A stretch of DNA of 12,016 nucleotides from an uncultured Prevotella sp. (GCA_900769055.1 CAAGFF010000193.1:1-12016); one strand, 5' to 3'. Positions 1 to 7,420 are shown, counted from the first letter of the stretch. The notes: generated from the sequence alone by a model not told the origin. A program made the numbers and translations.

Positions 1-387
1 CCATTAATCGTTTTCGAGGTTTCCAAGGACAGCGTAGAGTGGGAGCAGATTGGCGACACCTGCGTGCTCGCAACCCAGCGTCTGTACAAGAAGTTCACAC
101 GCAGCTACGAGGGTAGCGACGAGGTATATGTACGCACACGCATAGCCGACGGCAACTCAAAGGCTGGCTTCTACGACATCTACATCATGAACCATGGCGA
201 GAAGTCAGTAGCACGCGAGAACCTGCTTGCAACAGGCATCGAGGACATCAATAGCGAGACTGCTATCCAGAAGTCTGTTCCTGCTGGCATCTACACCATC
301 AACGGTACACGCATCCAGAAGATGCAGCGCGGCATCAACATCGTTAAGATGGCAGACGGAAGCGTAAGGAAGGTACTCGTGAAGTAA
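1..387 (+). CDS. 3' end of a probably secreted protein with Bacteroidales C-terminal tail (partial)
   Basis: The reading frame is open from base 1, so the start lies outside the window and about 128 C-terminal residues are visible. A GTG at base 64 is internal to this frame and is not a believable start. The first ~85 residues (beginning PLIVFEVSKDSVEWEQIGDT) look like a beta-rich extracellular module; I cannot assign it to a named enzyme family. The last ~35 residues (GIYTINGTRIQ, then GINIVKMADGSVRKVLVK at the very end) match the pattern of the short C-terminal tail found on many exported Bacteroidales proteins: a G-x-Y strand, N-G turn, G-hydrophobic strand and basic end. That resembles type IX secretion sorting tails, but this variant may only be a small beta domain. 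The stop TAA is followed at once by a strong terminator, so this is the last gene of its transcript. Export and surface location are inferred from the tail; catalytic function is unknown. Confidence 0.8.
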   Translation, partial: PLIVFEVSKDSVEWEQIGDTCVLATQRLYKKFTRSYEGSDEVYVRTRIADGNSKAGFYDIYIMNHGEKSVARENLLATGIEDINSETAIQKSVPAGIYTINGTRIQKMQRGINIVKMADGSVRKVLVK

Positions 388-413
388 GGCAAAGCAATAA
401 CCATCAAATAACG

Positions 414-454
414 AACACGGGCTGCAAGCGTTGACTTGCAGCCCGTGTTTATTT
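414..454 (+). terminator. Rho-independent terminator after the first gene
   Basis: AACACGGGCTGCAAG (414-428) is perfectly complementary to CTTGCAGCCCGTGTT (435-449), giving a 15-bp stem with a 6-base loop, followed on the plus strand by a T-rich run (TTTATTT). It sits 26 bases after the stop codon of the first gene. On the minus strand the same hairpin is followed by CGTTATTTG, a weaker T tract, so it might also stop transcripts arriving from mutS; no other hairpin terminator for mutS was seen. Confidence 0.92.
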
Positions 455-465
455 AAAAATTATTA

Positions 466-521
466 TATCGATATATCGAATTATCGAAAACTCGAGGTAT
501 CGAAACTTCGAAATATCGATG
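466..521. repeat. Tandem array of seven 8-bp units with invariant TCGA core
   Basis: The tetramer TCGA occurs at 468, 476, 484, 492, 500, 508 and 516, exactly every 8 bases. The units are TATCGATA, TATCGAAT, TATCGAAA, ACTCGAGG, TATCGAAA, CTTCGAAA and TATCGATG. The four core bases never change while the flanks vary, mostly A/T. Four units extend to six-base palindromes (ATCGAT, CTCGAG, TTCGAA, ATCGAT). The array lies between the first gene's terminator and a second, unrelated tandem array. Its function is not known; it could be a binding array for a TCGA-recognising protein or an eroded microsatellite. Confidence 0.9.
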
Positions 522-542
522 TCTCAAGCAATCAAGCCAGAA

Positions 543-690
543 AACGCAAGCAGCTGCGATAGGCAACGCAAGCAGCTGCGATAGGCAACGCAAGTAGCTG
601 CGATGGGCAACGCACACGGCTGCGATAGGCAACGCACACGGCTGCGATGGGCAACGCACACGGCTGCGATGGGCAACGCACACGGCTGCA
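543..690. repeat. 22-bp tandem repeat array, about 6.7 copies, adjoining mutS
   Basis: Units begin at 543, 565, 587, 609, 631, 653 and 675, exactly 22 bases apart; the last is cut after about 15 matching bases. Each unit reads AACGCA, then a variable five bases, then CTGCGAT, then A or G, then GGC. The variable block is AGCAG in units 1-2, AGTAG in unit 3 and CACGG in units 4-7, so the array is a mosaic of two unit types. Units 1-2 carry the palindrome GCAGCTGC. TGCG at the end of one unit can pair with CGCA at the start of the next, giving short hairpins. The array ends 10 bases before the mutS stop codon. A 22-base period rotates the reading frame, so it is not coding. It may be a variable-number repeat locus. 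Confidence 0.95.
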
Positions 691-699
691 TCTCGCCTG

Positions 700-3327
700 C
701 TACCTGCCTGTAAGAATCTTCTTAATGTCATTAAGCTTGTTCAACGCCTCAACGGGAGTGAGGTTGTTGATGTCTGCATGCAGTATCTCGTCCCTTATCT
801 GGCTCAGCACGGGGTCGTCAAGCTGGAAGAAACTCAGCTGCACACCTTCCCTGCTTTGGGCAATCTTTCCCGTCGACGGCTTGCCTACGGTTCCCACCTG
901 TGAGTTGTCAGCCTCAAGCTGCTGCAATATGACGTTTGCACGTTTGACGATACTTCTCGGCATACCGGCAATCTCGGCCACATGTATACCGAACGAGTGT
1001 TCCGATCCTCCCCTGACAAGAGTTCGCAGGAAGATTACCTTGCCATCGACCTCCTTCACGCTCACGTTGAAGTTCTTTATCCTTGGGAAGTTCTTCTCCA
1101 TCTCGTTAAGCTCATGATAATGCGTGGCAAAGAGAGTTCTGGCCTTAGCTCTCGGCTGCTCGTGCAGATACTCGACAATGGCCCAGGCTATGGATATTCC
1201 GTCGTAGGTAGACGTGCCGCGTCCCAGCTCGTCGAACAGCACGAGCGAGCGGGGAGTGGCATTATTGAGAATGTCCGATGCCTCGGTCATCTCAACCATA
1301 AACGTAGACTCTCCGAGCGAGATATTGTCTGACGCTCCCACACGTGTGAATATTTTGTCCACCAAGCCTATTCTCGCGCTCTCTGCGGGCACGAAGCACC
1401 CCATCTGCGCCATCAGTACCACAAGTGCCGTTTGTCGCAACAGAGCGGACTTTCCGGCCATATTTGGTCCTGTTATGATTATTATCTGCTGTTTTTCGCT
1501 GTCGAGCAAGATGTCGTTGGGCACATATCTCTCCCCTACCGGCAATTGCGTCTCTATGACAGGGTGTCGTGCCTGTTTGAGGTCTATGACATCAGACGAG
1601 TCAACCACCGGCCTGACATACCTGTGTTCCTCGGATGTCTTCGCAAAGCCAAGCAACACGTCGAGATGAGCCACCACGTTGGCGTCAATCTGTATCTGGG
1701 GCATGAACTCCTGAATGTCTACCACAAGCTCGTTGAAGAGCTTGGTCTCAAGTGCAGCTATCTTCTCGTCGGCACCAAGTATCTTCTCCTCATATTCCTT
1801 CAGTTCCTGAGTGATATATCTCTCTGCCTGAGCCAGGGTCTGCTTCCTCACCCACTCTGCCGGCACCTTGTCCTTATAAGTATTCCTAACCTCCAGATAA
1901 TAGCCGAAGACGTTGTTGTACCCCACTTTCAGGGATGCTATTCCCGTAGCCTCGCTCTCGCGTTGCTGTATCTCCAGCAAGTAGCCGCGTCCGTTGTGTG
2001 ATATCTCCCTCAGCTCGTCCAGCTCCTTGCTGAAGCCTGTGGCTATGACATCTCCCTTGGCAACAAGCTGCGGAGGGTCGGGCTGTATCTCTCGCCCTAT
2101 TCTCTCCCTGATGCTCTCGCACAGGTTCAGTTGCTCGCCCATCATGTTCAGTCCCTTGCTGTCAGCTTCCAAGCACGCCCTCTTTACTGGTGCCAAGGCT
2201 TCAAGAGCCGTCTTCAGCTGTACCACCTCCCTTGGTGATACCCTTCCAACAGCCACTTTGGAGATGATGCGCTCCAGGTCACCTATGCGATGTAGCTGTT
2301 CGTCTATCACCTCCCTGATATCTGGCTCGCGGTAGAAATGCTCAACCATGTCAAGCCTTTGCCTGATTGGAGACTCATCCTTGAGCGGAAAAACAACCCA
2401 TCGGCGAAGCAAGCGGCCACCCATAGGCGTAACTGTCCTGTCGATGACGTTGAGCAGACTTGCCCCATCGTCCTGCATGGGCTGCAACAGCTCAAGCGAG
2501 CGTATGGTGAACTTATCGAGGCGGACATACTTGTCCTCCTCAATTCTCGATAGCGATGTTATATGTGAAATACTTGTGTGCTGCGTAATCTCCAGATATT
2601 GCATGATGGCTCCAGCGGCCACTATACCGCTGTGCAGATGGTCTACTCCAAAGCCCTTGAGCGACTTTGTTCCAAAATGCTTGAGTAGTTTCTGTCTGGC
2701 ATTCTGCTCCGTGAACACCCACTCGTCCATCTCGAAAACGCAGAGCTTGTTGCCGAAGTAACGCTCGAAGTCATGCTTGCGCCCTCTAGTGTAGAGCACC
2801 TCCTTTGGCGAGAAATTGCCGAGCAGCTTCTCTATGTAGTCGTAGGTGCCCTGTCCAGTCAGGAACTCGCCTGTAGAGATGTCGAGGAAACTTACTCCGC
2901 ACGCGCCCTTGCCAAAGTGTACGGCTGCAAGGAAATTGTTCTCCTTGTAGTTCAAGACGTTGTCGGACATGGCGACACCCGGCGTCACAAGTTCCGTGAT
3001 GCCTCTTTTGACAAGTTTCTTAGTAAGCTTCGGGTCCTCAAGCTGGTCGCAGATGGCCACACGCTTGCCCGCCCTGATGAGTTTCGGCAGATAGGTGTCG
3101 AGGGCATGATACGGAAATCCGGCCATCGGAGTATCTTTCTGGCCGTTGCCGTTGCTCCTTCTCGTGAGCGTAATGCCAAGAATGCCTGAGGCTTCTATTG
3201 CATCATCGCAATAGGTCTCGTAGAAGTCCCCGCACCTGAAAAGCAGCAGGGCATCGGGATGTTTGGACTTTAAGTTCAGGAACTGCTGCATCATCGGCGT
3301 GAGTCCCTTCTCTGTCGTCTTTGCCAT
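700..3327 (-). CDS. mutS: DNA mismatch repair protein MutS
   Basis: MutS recognises mismatches and small loops in DNA and, driven by ATP, recruits MutL to start strand-directed repair. The 875-residue product is full length for the family (E. coli MutS has 853). The N-terminal mismatch-binding domain carries GDFYE at 33-37, giving the Phe-x-Glu wedge (F35, E37). Connector, lever and clamp regions follow from about 130 to 560. The ATPase domain has Walker A GPNMAGKS (620-627), Walker B LVLFDELGRGTS (695-706, D699/E700) and FATHYHEL (733-740). Near the C-terminus QLSFF (830-834) matches the beta sliding-clamp binding motif, followed by the usual helical tail (LTPVEALNKL). The ATG at 3327 agrees with the family N-terminus (LTPMMQQFLNLK). 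It has its own promoter directly upstream and is the last gene of the minus-strand group; a 22-bp repeat array starts 10 bases past the stop. Nothing essential is missing. Confidence 0.98.
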   Translation of the reverse strand: MAKTTEKGLTPMMQQFLNLKSKHPDALLLFRCGDFYETYCDDAIEASGILGITLTRRSNGNGQKDTPMAGFPYHALDTYLPKLIRAGKRVAICDQLEDPKLTKKLVKRGITELVTPGVAMSDNVLNYKENNFLAAVHFGKGACGVSFLDISTGEFLTGQGTYDYIEKLLGNFSPKEVLYTRGRKHDFERYFGNKLCVFEMDEWVFTEQNARQKLLKHFGTKSLKGFGVDHLHSGIVAAGAIMQYLEITQHTSISHITSLSRIEEDKYVRLDKFTIRSLELLQPMQDDGASLLNVIDRTVTPMGGRLLRRWVVFPLKDESPIRQRLDMVEHFYREPDIREVIDEQLHRIGDLERIISKVAVGRVSPREVVQLKTALEALAPVKRACLEADSKGLNMMGEQLNLCESIRERIGREIQPDPPQLVAKGDVIATGFSKELDELREISHNGRGYLLEIQQRESEATGIASLKVGYNNVFGYYLEVRNTYKDKVPAEWVRKQTLAQAERYITQELKEYEEKILGADEKIAALETKLFNELVVDIQEFMPQIQIDANVVAHLDVLLGFAKTSEEHRYVRPVVDSSDVIDLKQARHPVIETQLPVGERYVPNDILLDSEKQQIIIITGPNMAGKSALLRQTALVVLMAQMGCFVPAESARIGLVDKIFTRVGASDNISLGESTFMVEMTEASDILNNATPRSLVLFDELGRGTSTYDGISIAWAIVEYLHEQPRAKARTLFATHYHELNEMEKNFPRIKNFNVSVKEVDGKVIFLRTLVRGGSEHSFGIHVAEIAGMPRSIVKRANVILQQLEADNSQVGTVGKPSTGKIAQSREGVQLSFFQLDDPVLSQIRDEILHADINNLTPVEALNKLNDIKKILTGR

Positions 3328-3367
3328 ATAATCTGAAGATAAGTTTCCTAATTATCGAACATAGCGG

Positions 3368-3399
3368 CAAAGTTACGAATTTAAAATGATATTTACAAA
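3368..3399 (-). promoter_or_regulatory. Bacteroidetes-type promoter of mutS
   Basis: Read on the minus strand, TTTG (3399-3396), a 20-base spacer and TAACTTTG (3375-3368) match the -33 TTTG and -7 TAnnTTTG boxes of the Bacteroidetes housekeeping sigma factor exactly. Transcription would start near 3361, leaving a leader of about 34 bases before the mutS ATG. The -33 box shares bases with or abuts the stop codon (3395-3393) of the upstream membrane-protein gene, so mutS can be expressed independently of it. Confidence 0.82.
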
Positions 3400-4043
3400 T
3401 ATTCCATCAAAATGTCCCATACGGCGATGATGTGGCACAGACTTCCGAGCAGCACGAAGAAGTGGAACACGGTATGCATGAACCGCTTCTTGTTAAGGCT
3501 GTAGAAGACTGCTCCTGTGATGTAGGCCACTCCCTCGCCTATTATCCACAACACGGCGGCAGGCGATACGCTGTCGACAAGCGGCTTGAAGGCCACAAGC
3601 ACGCTCAGGCCCATGCCTATAAAGCAGAGGGTCTCCAGATTGCTGTGGTCCTTGAGCTTGACGAAGCTCATGACTGTTCCCACAATGGCCGCCGTCCACA
3701 CAAAGATAAACAATGCCCATCCCCAATAGCCCTCATCACGCAAGGCTATGAGGGTTATAGGGGAGTAGCTTCCAGCAATATTCCAGTAAATAGCCGCATG
3801 GTCCCACTTGCGCAGTCTTTCCTTCCACTTGCTCCATGCCGACAGCGCATGGTAAACGGTAGAGGCGAGATACGACATAAGCATTCCGAAGAGATAGAGT
3901 ATTATGCCTGCCGTAGCCCATCCGTTCTCGCTCCGCGCACACCACACCAGAAAGATGATGCCCACGATTACGCCCATGGCTATGCCTCCGGCGTGCGACC
4001 ATGAGTTCCATAGTTCTTCCTTATGGTTGAAATGTATCTTCAT
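3393..4043 (-). CDS. Hemolysin III / PAQR-family seven-helix membrane protein
   Basis: The 216-residue product is almost entirely hydrophobic with about seven transmembrane helices, the size and shape of the bacterial hemolysin III (YqfA/TrhA-like) branch of the PAQR superfamily. The metal-site pattern of the wider CREST superfamily is visible: S61-x3-H65 in helix 2, D81 (KWDHAAIYWNIAGSYSP) entering helix 3, and H190-x3-H194 in the last helix, with a further H204. Family members are inner-membrane proteins proposed to be zinc-dependent hydrolases or to affect membrane lipid homeostasis; true haemolytic activity is not established for most. The ATG at 4043 gives the typical N-terminus (KEELWNSWSHAGG). 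The gene lies 43 bases downstream of rnr with no clear promoter between them, so it is probably co-transcribed with rnr. Substrate and role here are unknown. Confidence 0.93.
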   Translation of the reverse strand: MKIHFNHKEELWNSWSHAGGIAMGVIVGIIFLVWCARSENGWATAGIILYLFGMLMSYLASTVYHALSAWSKWKERLRKWDHAAIYWNIAGSYSPITLIALRDEGYWGWALFIFVWTAAIVGTVMSFVKLKDHSNLETLCFIGMGLSVLVAFKPLVDSVSPAAVLWIIGEGVAYITGAVFYSLNKKRFMHTVFHFFVLLGSLCHIIAVWDILMEYL

Positions 4044-4086
4044 GTCCTGTTGGTCGGATGTTTATATAGTGTGTGTTCCACCAATC

Positions 4087-6294
4087 TTATTTCTTGTTAC
4101 CAACTATTACGAAGTCGAGCTGCTTCTTCTCCACATTGGCTGATGCCACCTTAATCCTTATCTTGTCACCAAGCTGGTATTTGTGGTGACGACGGCGGCC
4201 AACAAGACAGAAGTTGCGTTCGTCAAAGTCGTAGTAGTCATCATCGAGGTCACGCATGGGCACCATACCCTCACAATGGTTCTCGTCAATCTCGGCATAG
4301 ATACCATAGCTTGTAATGCCGCTGATATGTGCGTCGTACGTCTCGCCAATCTTATCGGCCATGAACTCCACCATCTTGTACTTTATAGAGTCGCGCTCGG
4401 CGTTCTGTGCAATCTGCTCCATGTCCGAGCTATGCTTGCAGAGCTCCTCGTAATGCTTCTCGTTGGCCGAGCGTCCACCTGCCTGATACTTGGTCAGAAG
4501 CCTGTGAACCATGGTGTCGGGATAGCGTCTGATAGGCGAGGTGAAGTGTGTATAGTAGTCGAAGGCGAGACCGAAGTGACCGATGTTGTGTACCGAGTAC
4601 TTAGCCTTCATCATAGCCCTCAGCGCCACCCTCTGAATCATCTTCTGCTCTGGCTTGCCATCGGAATCGTCCATAAGCTTGTTCAGGCTCTTGGCCATAA
4701 CGCCACGCGTACCGTCAGTCTTCACCTTGTAGCCGAACTTCACGATGAATTGCCTGAGCGTCTCCAGCTTCTGTGGGTCTGGATTGTCGTGTATACGATA
4801 AGGCAGCGTCTTTACCTTCTTGCCCTTGGCCACCTTGCCAATGCTCTCCGCAACTGTGCGGTTGGCAAGCAGCATGAACTCCTCTATTAGCTTGTTGGCA
4901 TCCTTCGAATGCTTGTAGTAGCAGCGTATGGGCTTGCCCTTGTCATCGACATCAAAGTGCAGTTCCTCGGAGTCGAACTTCACGGCTCCGTTCCTGAACC
5001 TTGCAGCCCTAAGCTTCTTGGCCAGCTCGTCGAGCTTGATGAGCATGGCAGCATTCTCTCCGCGGTATGGCTTGTCGGGAGTAGCTGGTGGAGCGGGCTG
5101 GCCCGTGCCGTCAACGACTCCGTTGTCCTCAAGTATCTGCTGCACCTCCTCGTAAGCGTATCTTCTGTTGCTCTTTATCACGGTATGCCTTATGCGGTAG
5201 CTTTTGACATTGGCATCATCGTCAAGGTCGAATATCGCACTATAGCAGAGCTTCTCCTCGTCGGGACGCAACGAGCATACAAAGTTGCAAAGATGCTCGG
5301 GCAGCATAGGGATGGTACGGTCAACAAGATATACCGACGTTGCCCTCTTTACGGCCTCCTTGTCAATGATGCTTCCCTCGGTAACGTAATGCGATACGTC
5401 GGCAATATGTACGCCAACCTCCCACAGGCCGCTGTCGAGTTTCCTTATGGAAAGTGCGTCATCGAAGTCCTTTGCGTCACGTGGGTCAATGGTACAGGTG
5501 AACACCTGCCTGAAGTCCTCACGTTCAGCTAAATCCTCGGGAGTAATCTCGCCCGTAATCTTAGCTGCGGCATCCTCCACAGCTTTGGGGTATTTATACG
5601 GCAGTCCGTACTGAGCCAGAATGGTATTCATCTCAACATCGTTGTCACCACTCTGCCCGAGCACGTCAATAACCTCTCCAACGGGATTCTTCCGCTCTTC
5701 GTCTGGCCATTGCACAATCCTTACGAGCGCCTTGTCATCGGTCTTGCCACCCTTAATCTTTCTCTTGGGGATTATGATGTTATGTGAGAACACATCGTTC
5801 TGAGGTACAAGATAGGCAATGTCCTTATCCACCTTCAACCTTCCGACAAACGTGTCCTTGGCTCTCTCAAGGATTTCTATTACCTGCGCCTCCTTGATAT
5901 GGTTGGCACGGCGAGCCATGAAGCTCACCTTCACCTTGTCGCCATTGAGCGCACCCATGGAGTTGCGCTCTGCCACAAAGATGGGCTTGCCGCCATCAGC
6001 CGGTATGAAGGAGTTCTTGCCGTTGAGCTTCCTCACGAACGTACCCTCCTGTACCTGTCCCTTGGTGTTTAGCTTGTATGAGTTGTCGGATGTCTTGACG
6101 AGATAATCGTCCCATGCCATCTCCTCCATAGTGTCCATGGCAAGCATCTTTAGCGGATACGTAACCAGTTTCAGGGTCTTGAATATATCTTTAAAGGATA
6201 ATGACTTACCCGGCTGTGACGAGAACAGCTCTGACAATTTCTCTACTATTTGCTTCTTGCCCATGCGCTTGGCAATTCTTTTAGCTTTTCCCAT
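4087..6294 (-). CDS. rnr: Ribonuclease R (RNase II/RNB-family 3'-5' exoribonuclease)
   Basis: RNase R degrades RNA processively from the 3' end, including structured RNA, in mRNA and rRNA quality control. The 735-residue product has the expected order: a basic, winged-helix-like N-terminus (about 1-75), cold-shock-type OB domains (about 80-215), the RNB catalytic domain (about 255-600) and a C-terminal S1 domain (about 648-730, GETYDAHISGITSYGIYAEI). The catalytic metal site is visible in IDPRDAKDFDDA (269-280), with D270, D276, D278 and D279 matching the four conserved aspartates. The family signature HFTSPIRRYPD (573-583) is present. An insertion rich in Pro and Ala (about 397-406) lies within the RNB domain. 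The ATG at 6294 is preferred; a second Met at codon 11 is possible. It is the first gene of the minus-strand group and is transcribed divergently from the epimerase-like gene. Confidence 0.97.
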   Translation of the reverse strand: MGKAKRIAKRMGKKQIVEKLSELFSSQPGKSLSFKDIFKTLKLVTYPLKMLAMDTMEEMAWDDYLVKTSDNSYKLNTKGQVQEGTFVRKLNGKNSFIPADGGKPIFVAERNSMGALNGDKVKVSFMARRANHIKEAQVIEILERAKDTFVGRLKVDKDIAYLVPQNDVFSHNIIIPKRKIKGGKTDDKALVRIVQWPDEERKNPVGEVIDVLGQSGDNDVEMNTILAQYGLPYKYPKAVEDAAAKITGEITPEDLAEREDFRQVFTCTIDPRDAKDFDDALSIRKLDSGLWEVGVHIADVSHYVTEGSIIDKEAVKRATSVYLVDRTIPMLPEHLCNFVCSLRPDEEKLCYSAIFDLDDDANVKSYRIRHTVIKSNRRYAYEEVQQILEDNGVVDGTGQPAPPATPDKPYRGENAAMLIKLDELAKKLRAARFRNGAVKFDSEELHFDVDDKGKPIRCYYKHSKDANKLIEEFMLLANRTVAESIGKVAKGKKVKTLPYRIHDNPDPQKLETLRQFIVKFGYKVKTDGTRGVMAKSLNKLMDDSDGKPEQKMIQRVALRAMMKAKYSVHNIGHFGLAFDYYTHFTSPIRRYPDTMVHRLLTKYQAGGRSANEKHYEELCKHSSDMEQIAQNAERDSIKYKMVEFMADKIGETYDAHISGITSYGIYAEIDENHCEGMVPMRDLDDDYYDFDERNFCLVGRRRHHKYQLGDKIRIKVASANVEKKQLDFVIVGNKK

Positions 6295-6317
6295 GATTTA
6301 TATATATTAGTTGAATA

Positions 6318-6325
6318 CAAAGTAA
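6318..6325 (-). promoter_or_regulatory. Possible -7 box of rnr promoter (weak)
   Basis: On the minus strand TTACTTTG matches TAnnTTTG with one mismatch (second base) and would start transcription about 17 bases before the rnr ATG. No TTTG is found at the expected -33 distance, so this is a half-supported site. It is back to back with the plus-strand promoter of the next gene. Confidence 0.4.
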
Positions 6326-6364
6326 CGAAATAAAACTGATAAATTGTTATTTCGTTTGGAATAT

Positions 6365-6395
6365 TTTGCAATTAAGCAGGATTTTATTACCTTTG
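6365..6395 (+). promoter_or_regulatory. Bacteroidetes-type promoter of the epimerase-like/PAP2 genes
   Basis: TTTG (6365-6368), a 19-base spacer and TACCTTTG (6388-6395) match the -33/-7 consensus exactly. Transcription would begin near 6401, about 27 bases before the ATG at 6428. This rules against a longer reading of the gene from 6344, because that start would lie upstream of the promoter. Confidence 0.82.
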
Positions 6396-6427
6396 TAACA
6401 TTTACATCACCATCACAATTCATTTTG

Positions 6428-7420
6428 ATGAAGATATTAGTTACAGGCGCCAGTGGTTTCATTGGCAGCTTCATAGTTAAGGAAGCACTCGGCAGAGGCA
6501 TGGAAGTATGGGCTGCGGTACGAAAGAGCAGCAGCCGCGAATACCTCTCGGACAAGAGGATAAACTTTATCGAGCTTGACCTAAGCTCGGAGGACAGACT
6601 GCGCGAACAGCTCACAGGCCACACCTTCGACTACGTGGTTCATGCGGCAGGTGTCACCAAATGCAGCAACCCTGCTGACTTCCGAAAGGTGAACACCGAG
6701 GGTACTCGCAACCTTGTCAACGCCATCATCAACATGGGAATACCCATAAAGCGAATGGTATTCATCAGCTCGTTGAGCGTCTTCGGAGCTATCAGGGAGA
6801 AGATGCCGTATGCGGAGATATGCAATCAGGACACACCACAGCCAAACACCGAATACGGACGTAGCAAGCTTGAGGCTGAGAAGTACATAGACAGCCTGGA
6901 GTCGTTCCCATGCGTGACGCTCAGACCGACAGGTGTCTATGGGCCAAGGGAGAAAGACTACTTCCTCATGGCACAGAGCATAAGCCGCCACGTGGACTTC
7001 GCCGTAGGCTACAAGAGGCAGGACATTACATTCGTATATGTCATGGATGTAGTACAGGCGGTATTCCTCGCTCTGGAGAAGGGACGCGACGGACACAAAT
7101 ACTTCCTTTCGGACGGCAACGTATACCGCTCTACCGACTTCAGCAACTACATACACGAGGAGCTGGGCAAGCCATGGTGGATACGCATAACTGCGCCCGT
7201 ATGGGTTCTGAAGGTCGTTACCACCATAGCAGAGCAAATAGGCAAGGCGTCGGGCAAGGTATCGGCTCTCAACCGCGACAAGTACAACATTCTTAAGCAA
7301 CGCAACTGGCGGTGCGACATAAAGCCTGCCGTGACAGAGCTGGGCTATCGGCCGCAGTACGATCTGAAACGTGGCACACACGAGACCATAAAATGGTATA
7401 AGGAAAACAAATGGCTATGA
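6428..7420 (+). CDS. NAD(P)-dependent epimerase/dehydratase-like extended SDR; candidate 3-ketosphinganine reductase
   Basis: The 330-residue protein is an extended short-chain dehydrogenase. The Rossmann dinucleotide loop TGASGFIG is at residues 6-13, the strand HAAGVT at 72-77, the catalytic serine region FISSLSVFG at 112-120, and the catalytic pair Y143-x3-K147 lies in YGRSK. RPTGVYGP (166-173) is the usual segment after the active site. The start is ATG 6428: it opens directly on the Rossmann strand (MKILVTGASG) and sits just downstream of a perfect promoter. The frame extends upstream to 6344, but that part is not plausible coding. The substrate cannot be read from the sequence. Reductases of this epimerase-like type act as 3-ketosphinganine reductases in bacterial ceramide synthesis (Caulobacter CerR; from memory also Bacteroides thetaiotaomicron BT_0972), and overlap with an AUR1-like gene makes that the leading guess. 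Alternatives are nucleotide-sugar or sterol-like SDR activity. Family call is firm; sphingolipid role is inferred. Confidence 0.93.
   Translation: MKILVTGASGFIGSFIVKEALGRGMEVWAAVRKSSSREYLSDKRINFIELDLSSEDRLREQLTGHTFDYVVHAAGVTKCSNPADFRKVNTEGTRNLVNAIINMGIPIKRMVFISSLSVFGAIREKMPYAEICNQDTPQPNTEYGRSKLEAEKYIDSLESFPCVTLRPTGVYGPREKDYFLMAQSISRHVDFAVGYKRQDITFVYVMDVVQAVFLALEKGRDGHKYFLSDGNVYRSTDFSNYIHEELGKPWWIRITAPVWVLKVVTTIAEQIGKASGKVSALNRDKYNILKQRNWRCDIKPAVTELGYRPQYDLKRGTHETIKWYKENKWL
7400..7404 (+). promoter_or_regulatory. Shine-Dalgarno-like site choosing the PAP2 gene start
   Basis: AAGGA lies 6 bases before ATG 7411 and 12 bases before the in-frame ATG 7417. The spacing favours 7411, although 7417 would give the classic ATGA overlap with the preceding stop codon. 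Confidence 0.5.

Noticed and set aside
543..690. CRISPR array
   Set aside because: Units are contiguous with no unique spacers, and no cas gene is nearby.
466..690. Replication origin (AT-rich region plus iterons)
   Set aside because: No rep or dnaA gene, no partition genes, and flanking genes are core chromosomal ones; kept only as an unlikely alternative.
453..731. Minus-strand 92-codon open frame across the 22-bp array with a 22-residue periodic protein
   Set aside because: The periodicity is a by-product of a 22-base repeat read in triplets; the unit simply has no stop codon on that strand in any frame. The frame overlaps the mutS end and composition is odd (Cys/Arg-rich).
3351..3360. 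Single TATCGAA near the mutS start as a member of the 8-bp array family
   Set aside because: One copy of a short AT-rich word is expected by chance and shows no 8-base repetition.
4183..5532. Plus-strand frames of 207-235 codons inside rnr
   Set aside because: Opposite strand of a complete RNase R with all catalytic residues; hydrophobic runs arise from complementing Lys/Asp/Glu-rich codons.
6581..7381. 266-codon minus-strand frame opposite the SDR gene
   Set aside because: Antisense shadow of a gene with complete Rossmann and YxxxK motifs; the translation resembles no family I know and has no start signals.
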